Assembly (NCBI GenBank): GCA_049890215.1
Contig: JBMHBX010000064.1
Coordinates: forward strand, 33,886-97,885
Direction: 5' to 3'
Source: UBA685 sp049890215
GTDB lineage: Bacteria; Pseudomonadota; Alphaproteobacteria; Puniceispirillales; Puniceispirillaceae
DNA length: 64,000 nucleotides
Every line of letters begins with the position of its first letter. The first letter of the stretch is position 1. Shown here in pieces: positions 42,225 to 49,918 of this stretch. The position numbers and the translations under genes are program-made. Below the pieces are notes generated by a model. It saw nothing but the letters and a program-made list of their open reading frames with translations. It searched no databases and was not told where the DNA came from.

Positions 42225-42311
42225 AACACAATATTTGGTGAAGTCCACCTCTTTTTTAGCAAGATATTGTGTTTTTGGACAAAGAGTGCAGCTTGTCTTT
42301 TTTTAGACAAA
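42225..42311. promoter_or_regulatory. Inverted repeats in the divergent region before the epimerase gene
   Basis: AACACAATAT (42225-42234) and ATATTGTGTT (42264-42273) form a perfect 10-bp inverted repeat with a 29-base spacer. A second stem, TTGTCT (42294-42299)/AGACAA (42306-42311), follows. The region separates the acidic protein gene from the glycan operon and probably regulates one or both. No clear -35/-10 pair was seen. Confidence 0.4.
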
Positions 42312-42400
42312 ATCGCAGCCAGTCTATAGGCAGGCGTCTGGAAAACTGGTAGGAGTAGTTGATAATTTTTGGTTCGGGCAGGGTCCGGACAGAATAATGG

Positions 42401-43417
42401 ATGTTGATTGTGAAAATCCTGATCACTGGCGCTGCGGGTTTTATTGGGTTTCATCTAAGCGCAAGGCTGCTTGATGAAGGCCATGAGATATGCGGGCTTG
42501 ATAACCTCAATGATTATTATGATGTCAGCCTGAAACAGGCGCGTCTTTCGCATATCAAAGATCATCACAGCTTTTCATTTGTGCAATCTGATCTGGCAGA
42601 CAAAGAGGCTATAGAGGCGCTATTTTCACAAGGGCAGTTTGAGTGTGTGATCAATCTGGCAGCGCAACCAGGCGTGCGTTATTCGCTTGAGAATCCGCAT
42701 GCCTATATTGATAGTAATGTGACAGGGTTTCTCCATATTCTGGAAGGGTGCCGCCATCATAAGGTGGCGCATCTGATTTATGCCTCTTCTTCGTCTGTTT
42801 ATGGTCTTGATGAGGCTATGCCGTTTCATGAGTCGCAATCGACTGATCATCCGCTTGCTTTATATGGCGCGACCAAAAAAGCCAATGAGATGATGGCGCA
42901 TAGCTATAGTCATCTATATGATTTACCAACAACGGGTCTGCGGTTTTTCACAGTCTATGGGCCGTGGGGCAGGCCGGATATGGCGATGTTCTTATTCACA
43001 AAAGCGGTGCTTGAAGGCGCGCCATTGCAGATTTTCAATAATGGTCAGCTTGTGCGCGATTTTACCTATGTTGATGATATTGTCGAAGGAATAGCAAGAT
43101 TGGTGCATAAGCCGGCTTGCCCTGCGCCTCATTTCAATGCGGCAAAGCCTGATTCAGGTTTATCATCTGCGCCATATCGTCTGTTTAATATTGGCAATAG
43201 TACGCCTGTCCCTTTGCTTGATTACATCACAGCGATTGAAGAGGCCACCGGCAAACAGGCGGTAAAATCATTTTTGCCAATGCAGCCAGGTGATGTGTTT
43301 GCGACAAACGCTGATACATCCAGATTAGATGAGTGGATTGGTTTCAAACCGCATACGCCTGTCAAAGAAGGTGTGAGACGGTTTGTTGACTGGTATAGAG
43401 GATATTATGGCGTCTGA
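42401..43417 (+). CDS. UDP-glucuronate 4-epimerase-like NAD-dependent sugar epimerase
   Basis: The 338-residue short-chain dehydrogenase-type epimerase has the NAD motif ILITGAAGFIGFHLSARLLD, the GLDNLNDYYDVSLKQARL block typical of UDP-glucuronate epimerases, the catalytic YGATKKANE (YxxxK) and RFFTVYGPWGRPDMA. It probably makes UDP-galacturonate for a surface glycan. Its 3' end overlaps the oligosaccharyltransferase gene by 11 bases, so the sugar-precursor enzyme and the transferase are coupled. Confidence 0.9.
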   Translation: MLIVKILITGAAGFIGFHLSARLLDEGHEICGLDNLNDYYDVSLKQARLSHIKDHHSFSFVQSDLADKEAIEALFSQGQFECVINLAAQPGVRYSLENPHAYIDSNVTGFLHILEGCRHHKVAHLIYASSSSVYGLDEAMPFHESQSTDHPLALYGATKKANEMMAHSYSHLYDLPTTGLRFFTVYGPWGRPDMAMFLFTKAVLEGAPLQIFNNGQLVRDFTYVDDIVEGIARLVHKPACPAPHFNAAKPDSGLSSAPYRLFNIGNSTPVPLLDYITAIEEATGKQAVKSFLPMQPGDVFATNADTSRLDEWIGFKPHTPVKEGVRRFVDWYRGYYGV

Positions 43418-45590
43418 AGCAAAAGATCAGAACACGGATGATAAAAGCGCAAATCAAAATCAGACAACAAATTTTGGTGCGCGCCTTGGTGAGGCATTTG
43501 ATAAGCTCTCGCTCTGGCATGGGCGTGTTGCGTTATTTGATAAGGTTGGCCGTTTGCCTGTATCGCGTGCCTTTTTATTGGCTGCCATCATATGCGGCCT
43601 GCTTGCGGCGATTGCCAATTTTCAGATAAGGCAATCTCAATATGATATCTGGAAAGAGAATAAATCTTTTACCTATCTGGATGACACACCTCTTTTTTCG
43701 ACAACAGATGCGTCTTATTTTGTGGGGCTTGCTCAGGAATATAAGCGTTCAGGTGATGCGCGTATCTATACCCAAAAACGTCTTTACCCTTTTTATGATG
43801 AGGCGCTAAAAGATGAGGCGCCGCAAACAGGCATGCGTGATTTTCCGCTCTTATCTGTGCTGATTGCCAGTTTGTCTCCTGATAGCAGTACACAAAGTCT
43901 TCTTGTGACAGGCAACGGGCTTTTGCCTGTTTTGGGCTTTGTGCTGGCACTTGGTATCTTGCTTGCCTTTGGGGCGTCCGGATTTTGGCTTGAAGGGGCG
44001 GTCGCAGCGATTGGGGCAGGGCTTGCGCCTACTTTTTTAATGCGCACTTCTATTGGGCGCATTGATACAGATATTCTGAATCTTGGTTTTTTCTATGCTG
44101 TTTTGGGGCTGACGATCTTTGCCGGAAGGGCAGCCTCTTTGCGCGCGGCCATCATCTGGGCCGTTCTGGCAGGCCTTGGGCTAAATCTGTTTTTCTGGTG
44201 GTATGATAAAGCCTTTATGGGCTGGGCCTTTACGGTGGGGCTTGTCTGGCTGTCATATATCACAAGCCGTGACTGGCGCCGGCCTGTTATCTTAGGATTG
44301 ATTTTTATCTTTGTCTCCGGCCTTGCCCTCAAAGGGATCGGGTTTGCCAATTCATCTTCTTATTTTCAGGAAGGCGCGGTGGCAGGGGCGCTTCGTTATC
44401 CCAATACCTTTAATACCATCACTGAATTGCAAGTGGTGCCTTTTGATCAGATTTTGACCTCTATATCAGGTTCTGTGGCGCTTGGTTTATTTGGTGTGGT
44501 TGGTATGGCGGTTTTTGCCTTTCGCCATCCGGTGCTGGCTGTGGTTTACGGGCCGGCTTCTGTGTTTGCGCTTGCCAATTTTCTGGTCGGTAATCGTGCG
44601 GTGTTTTATTCAGCGCCTATGGTTTGGTTTGGGACCGCGTTTTTGGCTGTCCTGATAGGGCGGTTTTTACGGTATTATCTGCCACAAAAACTGACCAAAC
44701 AACGCTTTGGTGAGTTGGCGGTTGCCATGGCCATTACGCTTGGGCTGATGGGGTCTGTTTATCGTGATGATGAGACAAGCTCTTATGTGCCTAACCCGTC
44801 ATTTCCTGTGGAAATTATGGGAGGCTTTGCGGCGATGAGGGATAATTTGCCGCAAGGGTCCGTGATCGCAAGCTGGTGGGATTATGGCTATGCGTCTATT
44901 TTGTTTAATGGCTATAACACCCTGCATGATGGTGGTATCCAGACAACGCCTGTCACTCATTATGTCGCGCGTGCGCTTTTGGCTGAGGCGCAATCAGAAA
45001 GCCATGCAATTTTTCATCTGCTTGCCTCTGGCGGGCTGACGCGCCTGCAAGAAAACAGCGAATCTTATGAGCAGTTAGAGGCATTGATTGCAGCGCCCCC
45101 TGAAGAGCCAAAAAAACCAGTCTTTTTGGTGCTGACAAGCCAGATGGCCGGATGGATGGGGTCTATTTCAAAATTAGGGATGTGGGATACCAAAACAGGC
45201 AAGCCAATTGAGGCAAAAAACAGCCCCTATGGCCCGACTTTATTTTATTCTGAATTGCGGTGCCGGCAGGGGGCTGTTGCTCATCAGGCGATTTGTAATA
45301 ATCAGCTGATTGATTTTAACCTTGGCACAATTGATAACAGGCCTGTAGTGAAATTATTAACACAAGCAAAAGATGGTCGCATAGACGGGGCCACCGCCCA
45401 TCATGAAACAGGCCTTAGCCATTTGCATTTATCAGAAGAAACTGGCAAAGGGACCAGAGTTCTTGCGTTTCATGATCGTCTCGGCAATTCGACTTTTCAT
45501 AATCTGTTTCATTTAGCAAGAGCTGATGAAAATTATTTCGACCTGATTTATGATGATTATCCGAATATGCGTATTTATCGCGTCAAGTGA
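43407..45590 (+). CDS. STT3/PglB-type oligosaccharyltransferase
   Basis: The 727-residue protein has a hydrophobic N-terminal two-thirds with about a dozen helices and a soluble C-terminal domain. All catalytic landmarks of bacterial and archaeal STT3 are present. Asp101 lies in STTDASYF (first external loop), Asp220 and Asp222 in GRIDTDILN, TITE at 337-340 (the TIxE loop motif) and WWDYG at 490-494. These enzymes move a lipid-linked glycan to asparagine. ATG 43407 has GAGG five bases upstream and overlaps the epimerase; a start at 43383 is less likely. Such a gene is unusual in alphaproteobacteria as far as I know. The acceptor sequon cannot be predicted here. Confidence 0.92.
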   Translation: MASEAKDQNTDDKSANQNQTTNFGARLGEAFDKLSLWHGRVALFDKVGRLPVSRAFLLAAIICGLLAAIANFQIRQSQYDIWKENKSFTYLDDTPLFSTTDASYFVGLAQEYKRSGDARIYTQKRLYPFYDEALKDEAPQTGMRDFPLLSVLIASLSPDSSTQSLLVTGNGLLPVLGFVLALGILLAFGASGFWLEGAVAAIGAGLAPTFLMRTSIGRIDTDILNLGFFYAVLGLTIFAGRAASLRAAIIWAVLAGLGLNLFFWWYDKAFMGWAFTVGLVWLSYITSRDWRRPVILGLIFIFVSGLALKGIGFANSSSYFQEGAVAGALRYPNTFNTITELQVVPFDQILTSISGSVALGLFGVVGMAVFAFRHPVLAVVYGPASVFALANFLVGNRAVFYSAPMVWFGTAFLAVLIGRFLRYYLPQKLTKQRFGELAVAMAITLGLMGSVYRDDETSSYVPNPSFPVEIMGGFAAMRDNLPQGSVIASWWDYGYASILFNGYNTLHDGGIQTTPVTHYVARALLAEAQSESHAIFHLLASGGLTRLQENSESYEQLEALIAAPPEEPKKPVFLVLTSQMAGWMGSISKLGMWDTKTGKPIEAKNSPYGPTLFYSELRCRQGAVAHQAICNNQLIDFNLGTIDNRPVVKLLTQAKDGRIDGATAHHETGLSHLHLSEETGKGTRVLAFHDRLGNSTFHNLFHLARADENYFDLIYDDYPNMRIYRVK

Positions 45591-45622
45591 TGATGTAAGA
45601 TGTGCCTGAAGTGGTTCATGTA

Positions 45623-46678
45623 ATGGCAACTAGTATGATGAGTTTTCTGACAAGCTTTTTATTATTCTGCATTATGATCAGCACTGTGCGCTTTCACGGC
45701 AGGTGGACAGCAGATGCTGATAATGGTGTGCAGAAAATTCATCAGGGCCAGGTGCCGCGCATAGGCGGGCTTGGCGTGATGGCGGCGCTTTTTCTATCGT
45801 GCCTGTGGCTTGATGAGGGCGCAGAGCTTGGCCTGATGTTAGCGGTGATACTGCCGGCATTTATCTTTGGCTTTGTTGAAGATATTTCCAAAAATGTGAC
45901 ACCCCTTTGGCGTCTGCTTGCCTGCTGTCTGACAGGGCTTGCGGCATGGGTATCAGGGATAAGCATTGGGATCGTTGAAATCTGGTTCATTGATGATTTG
46001 CTGCGTCATCCTGTGATGTCTTTGGTTGTGACGATCATTGTGGTTGCCGCCCTTGCGAATGCAATGAATATGGTTGACGGGCTCAATGGTCTGGCATCTG
46101 GCTATGCGATTTTGGCAAGTGGCGTCTTTGCCGGTCTTGCCTATTTTCACGGTGATATGACCTTATTTGCGATAAATTTATGTTTTGGCGCTGTTCTAGC
46201 CGGTTTTTTTGTTTTTAACTGGCCCTTTGGCAAGATATTCTTAGGAGATGGCGGCGCCTATCTGATTGGCAGTTTCCTTGCCCTTAGTGCCATGAAACTG
46301 GCGCAGAGTGACAATGGGATTACACAAGCATTTACGCTTGTCATTCTGGCCTATCCTGCATGGGAGATTATGATGGTCATGATGAGGCGCTTTGTGAAAA
46401 AGTCACCTTTGATGTTGCCAGATGATCAGCATCTTCACACCCAGCTTTATCGCTTTGCTCATCACGCATTACCCTTATCATGGCGTGATCATGCCAATGC
46501 GCTTGCGGCCATTTTGATCCTTTTTATCTGTGCGGTGGTGATGGCTGTTTGTCTGGCTGTAATGCTGTCTTTTGACCTGCCGGCGGGGAGTAAATTCTTT
46601 ATTGCCTTAGCAGAGTTTTTCCTTTATTCACTAGTCCTGAGATATATATCAAAACGCATGTTATCCGCGCAAAACTAA
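45623..46678 (+). CDS. WecA/MraY-type polyprenyl-phosphate glycosyl-1-phosphate transferase
   Basis: The polytopic enzyme of about 351 residues starts a glycan on undecaprenyl phosphate. Family motifs in order: KIHQGQVPRIGGLGV, FVEDISKNVTPLWRLL, ANAMNMVDGLNGLASG, FNWPFGKIFLGDGGAYLIGS and a terminal-loop histidine motif DDQHLHTQLY. The last favours a WecA/TagO-like, not MraY, member. A GTG at 45602 is an alternative start. It follows the oligosaccharyltransferase by 32 bases and likely makes the lipid-linked substrate for it or for the ligase downstream. Confidence 0.9.
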   Translation: MATSMMSFLTSFLLFCIMISTVRFHGRWTADADNGVQKIHQGQVPRIGGLGVMAALFLSCLWLDEGAELGLMLAVILPAFIFGFVEDISKNVTPLWRLLACCLTGLAAWVSGISIGIVEIWFIDDLLRHPVMSLVVTIIVVAALANAMNMVDGLNGLASGYAILASGVFAGLAYFHGDMTLFAINLCFGAVLAGFFVFNWPFGKIFLGDGGAYLIGSFLALSAMKLAQSDNGITQAFTLVILAYPAWEIMMVMMRRFVKKSPLMLPDDQHLHTQLYRFAHHALPLSWRDHANALAAILILFICAVVMAVCLAVMLSFDLPAGSKFFIALAEFFLYSLVLRYISKRMLSAQN

Positions 46679-46734
46679 GGCAGGCCAGCCCACAATTATG
46701 CGCATTACAAGCGATTATGAAGGGGGCTATTGGG

Positions 46735-48009
46735 ATGGAACGCACGGATGATTTTCGCATGCATGCGTGGTTTACGCATATCACCCAAGGCGCCAAAGAG
46801 GCCCTGTCACAAATGCCGCGATGGGAACGCGGCTTTCATTATTTCTGGTTTGCCGGCCCCTTTATCCTGCTGATTGAACGAAGCCCGGCAGATTTATGGA
46901 TTACGGTTCTGGCGCTTGCCTTTGTTGTGCGCGCGATTGTCAAAAAGCAAACAGATTTCTTCAGCGCTTTTTGGGTCAAAGCCTGTTTTGCTTATTGGGC
47001 TGTGTGTCTGATATCAGGCGCCTTGTCTGTCCTGCCTGTTTATTCCATGCAAGAAGCTTTTATCTGGATACGGTTTCCGCTTTTCGCCATGGCGACTGTT
47101 TACTGGCTCGCAAAAGATAAACGGCTTTTATATATGATGGGGCTAAGCACGTTGGCAGGCTTGTTGGTGATGTGTGGGATTCTGACAGCGGAAATCCTGA
47201 TAGAAGGGCAAAAAGGTGGCCGCCTGTCATGGCCTTATGGCGATCTTGTGCCTGGTAATTATGTGGCAAAGGTGGGCTTGCCTGTCTTTACCATCATGGT
47301 GGCCCTTGCGGTATCAGCCAAAGGCAGGTTGGCACAGGCATCTGCTATGGTGGCGCTTATCACTATGATGATTTCAGTCATGACAGGTGAGCGGATTAAT
47401 TTTCTTATTCGCGCTTGTAGTGGCATGATTGCCGGCCTTGTCTGGCGTCTGAACTGGCGGCGCTATGCAGCGCTTGTTTTTATCGAAGTGATGGCGGTTG
47501 TGATTGTGTTTCAGGCAGCGCCGAACATTGGTAACCGGTATGTAGATAATTTTATTGATAATTTGCCAACAGGTCATCACAGCCCCTATTACCGCACCAT
47601 GGCACCTGGTGTGATGGCGTTTGAACAAGCGCCGGTGTTAGGGGTGGGCACCGGCAATTTCCGTCTTCTTTGTGGTGATATTATTGGTGAGCGTACTGAT
47701 TTAGAATGTCATCCTCATCCGCATAATTTTTATATCCAGATGGCAGGTGAGACAGGCATCATCGGTCTGATTTTTGGCACGGTGTTTTTATGGTCGATTA
47801 TATGGACCTGTTTTCGGGCCAGCCTCAGGAACAGAGATAATGTGATGCTGGCAACGGCGTGGATTGTGCCTTTTGGCCTGTTCTGGCCAGTGGCAAGTTC
47901 AGCTGATTTTTTTGGTCAGTGGAATAATATCTTTATGTGGAGCGCGCTTGCTTTGGCATTAGGGGCCACAAATCTGGCAAAGGAGGCGCCGCAATCTGAT
48001 CAGTCCTGA
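46735..48009 (+). CDS. O-antigen ligase/polymerase family membrane protein
   Basis: The 424-residue protein has about eleven helices and one large periplasmic loop with PYYRTMAPGVMAFEQAPVLG, then LECHPHPHNFYIQMAGETGI. The H-N-x-Y-x5-E-x-G pattern is the WaaL/Wzy_C signature. Ligases attach undecaprenyl-linked O-antigen to lipid A-core; related enzymes glycosylate pilins (PglL) or polymerise repeats. ATG 46735 is chosen because AAGGGGG lies about ten bases before it; ATG 46717 is possible. It ends 10 bases inside the convergent galE. Confidence 0.85.
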   Translation: MERTDDFRMHAWFTHITQGAKEALSQMPRWERGFHYFWFAGPFILLIERSPADLWITVLALAFVVRAIVKKQTDFFSAFWVKACFAYWAVCLISGALSVLPVYSMQEAFIWIRFPLFAMATVYWLAKDKRLLYMMGLSTLAGLLVMCGILTAEILIEGQKGGRLSWPYGDLVPGNYVAKVGLPVFTIMVALAVSAKGRLAQASAMVALITMMISVMTGERINFLIRACSGMIAGLVWRLNWRRYAALVFIEVMAVVIVFQAAPNIGNRYVDNFIDNLPTGHHSPYYRTMAPGVMAFEQAPVLGVGTGNFRLLCGDIIGERTDLECHPHPHNFYIQMAGETGIIGLIFGTVFLWSIIWTCFRASLRNRDNVMLATAWIVPFGLFWPVASSADFFGQWNNIFMWSALALALGATNLAKEAPQSDQS

Positions 48010-49016
48010 CCATAGCCTTGCGGGTTTTGTGACTGCCACGCCCAACTATCACGACACATATCATCTATGGTTTTTGTTGCCTGCCATCCAAGAAGCGTTT
48101 TTGCCTTCTGGCTATCTGCCCAAAAAGCAGGCAGGTCACCTTCACGTCTTGGTTTGACCTGATAGGGGATTGATTTGCCACTTGCCTGTTCAAAGGCAGC
48201 TATCATTTCAAGAACAGAGACACCGTTGCCAGTGCCAAGATTGACAGCCTCAACACCCGGATGGTCACAGATGTAATTCAAGGCTTTGACATGACCGTCT
48301 GCCAGATCTGTCACATGGATATAATCACGCACGCCAGTGCCGTCTTTGGTATCAAAATCATCACCAAAAACATTCAAATGCGGCAGGCGGCCAATTGCCA
48401 CCTGCGCAATAAAGGGCATCAGATTATTCGGTATACCAGAGGGATCCTCGCCCATCTGGCCGGACGGATGAGCCCCAACAGGATTAAAATAGCGCAATAA
48501 CATAGCTGACTTTGCCGGGTCTGTTCTGGCCCAGTCTTTGATCATCTCTTCTGAGATATATTTTGTTCTGCCATAAGTGTTCATCGGCTGAAGAGGATGT
48601 TGTTCTGTATAGGGCAGAAATTGCGGCGTGCCATAGACAGTCGCAGATGAGGAAAACACAATATGTTTGCACCCTGTCTGTTCCATCGCGGCAAGAATAT
48701 TCAGCGTGCCCACAAGATTTTCCTGATAATATAAAAGCGGCTTTTCAGATGATTCACCAACAGCCTTGAGGCCCGCAAAATGGATAACAGCTTCTGGCTT
48801 AAATGCTTCGCATGTTCTGATAAGAGCTGATTTGTCAGTGACATCAACCTCATCAAAAGAAAAGGTCTGATTGCTCAGGCGGCTGACGCGATCAAAGGTC
48901 GCCGGTGATGAATTGGCGAAATTATCAATCGCATAAACTTCATGATTTTTATGCAATAACGGCAATAATGTATGAGAGCCAATATAGCCAGAGCCGCCGG
49001 TGACAAGAACACGCAT
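48000..49016 (-). CDS. galE: UDP-glucose 4-epimerase
   Basis: The 338-residue NAD-dependent enzyme interconverts UDP-glucose and UDP-galactose. It has MRVLVTGGSGYIGSHTLLPL, SSSATVYGTPQFLPYTE, catalytic YGRTKYISEEM, and NPVGAHPSGQMGEDPSGIPN, all close to standard GalE. The ORF is open to 49115, but ATG 49016 is at the exact family start. It supplies UDP-galactose to the glycan genes that converge on it. Confidence 0.95.
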   Translation of the reverse strand: MRVLVTGGSGYIGSHTLLPLLHKNHEVYAIDNFANSSPATFDRVSRLSNQTFSFDEVDVTDKSALIRTCEAFKPEAVIHFAGLKAVGESSEKPLLYYQENLVGTLNILAAMEQTGCKHIVFSSSATVYGTPQFLPYTEQHPLQPMNTYGRTKYISEEMIKDWARTDPAKSAMLLRYFNPVGAHPSGQMGEDPSGIPNNLMPFIAQVAIGRLPHLNVFGDDFDTKDGTGVRDYIHVTDLADGHVKALNYICDHPGVEAVNLGTGNGVSVLEMIAAFEQASGKSIPYQVKPRREGDLPAFWADSQKAKTLLGWQATKTIDDMCRDSWAWQSQNPQGYGQD

Positions 49017-49153
49017 AATAACCGCTTTCACAAAAAAAGGATAAGGGCACAAAAAGCAGGCGAAGAACAGGACAGATAAGGCTGCCTCCTCGTCTGGTCT
49101 TTTCAGAGGCCTCAAATGTACGAAATTACAGCTTTGGTGACAAGAAAAGCATT

Positions 49154-49206
49154 ATGAAATTATTTGACAAAATTTCATACCCGTGAAAATGTGGATTAGT
49201 TTTTCA
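49154..49206 (+). promoter_or_regulatory. Two identical TGAAA-N13-TTTCA dyads at the XRE-cupin gene promoter
   Basis: TGAAA at 49155-49159 pairs with TTTCA at 49173-49177, and TGAAA at 49184-49188 pairs with TTTCA at 49202-49206. Both spacers are 13 bases and the sites are 29 bases apart. The first is extended to an 8-bp repeat, ATGAAATT (49154-49161)/AATTTCAT (49171-49178). A perfect TTGACA box (49164-49169) sits inside the first site, so binding would block a promoter. The -10 element is not clear. Confidence 0.6.
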
Positions 49207-49222
49207 TATTACTGTCAGAGTT

Positions 49223-49849
49223 ATGCCACAACATTTATCGAACACATATGCCGATTTGCAAAAAGGCCAGCCAGTACCGGATAAGGATGGCACTGGTGAG
49301 CATATTGCCACTGTAGGCGCCGATATCAGGGCATTGCGCAAAGGTCGCGGCCTGACGCTTGAGGCTTTGGCAGATGACCTTGGCAAATCAGTTGGCTTTT
49401 TAAGTCAGGTGGAGCGCGGCATTTCAACGCCCTCTCTGTCTGATTTGCGTCAATTGGCACGCCTTTTTGAAATTCCACTTTCTTTTTTCCTTGCGCCACA
49501 ATCATCCGCGCCAGAAGAGGCAGGCTTTATTCAGCGTGCACAAGACAGGCGCATGATAGGAGATGAAGGCGGCCTGATAGAAGAGTTGCTAAGTCCGGAT
49601 TTATCAGGGTCTTTTGAGATGCTGCGATCGACTTTTGCCCCCCATTCACAATCGCAGGGCTTTATTAGCCGGCCGACTGAAGAATCTGGTTTTATTCTCA
49701 AAGGCCAGTTTGATTTGTGGCTAAACGGGCAGTGGCACCATCTGAAGGCAGGCGATAGTTTTCGGTTCAAGGAGGCTAAGATGAAATGGGCAAACCCCTA
49801 TGATAGCGAATGTGTGATCATCTGGGTCATCGCACCGCCTGTTTATTAA
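49223..49849 (+). CDS. XRE-family regulator with C-terminal cupin domain
   Basis: The 208-residue protein has a helix-turn-helix (RGLTLEALADDLGKSVGFLS then QVERGISTPSLSDLRQLARL) and a cupin with SGFILKGQFDLWLNGQWHHL and KAGDSFRFKEAKMKWANPY. This is the layout of PuuR and related regulators of polyamine and amine catabolism. It lies directly before the two FAD/GcvT dehydrogenases and upstream of putrescine genes, so it probably controls some of these. Two dyads overlap its promoter, fitting autoregulation. Confidence 0.9.
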   Translation: MPQHLSNTYADLQKGQPVPDKDGTGEHIATVGADIRALRKGRGLTLEALADDLGKSVGFLSQVERGISTPSLSDLRQLARLFEIPLSFFLAPQSSAPEEAGFIQRAQDRRMIGDEGGLIEELLSPDLSGSFEMLRSTFAPHSQSQGFISRPTEESGFILKGQFDLWLNGQWHHLKAGDSFRFKEAKMKWANPYDSECVIIWVIAPPVY

Positions 49850-49884
49850 GTGATGTCTGATTTTTTTAAGTATTTTGTATGTCA

Positions 49885-49902
49885 TGTGACGACTTTGTCA
49901 CA
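49885..49902. promoter_or_regulatory. TGTGAC-N6-GTCACA dyad before the first dehydrogenase gene
   Basis: TGTGAC (49885-49890) and GTCACA (49897-49902) form a perfect 6-bp inverted repeat a few bases before the AGGGAGAG ribosome site. The half-sites resemble CRP/FNR sites, but TGTGA to TCACA spacing is 8, not 6, so a standard CRP site is not supported. It may instead be an RNA hairpin. Confidence 0.35.
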
Positions 49903-49918
49903 ATAAGGGAGAGACGAA

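Noticed and set aside
49885..49902. A CRP/FNR site before the first dehydrogenase.
   Set aside because: The half-sites resemble TGTGA/TCACA, but the 8-base spacing does not fit the 6-base CRP consensus; it is kept only as an unassigned dyad.
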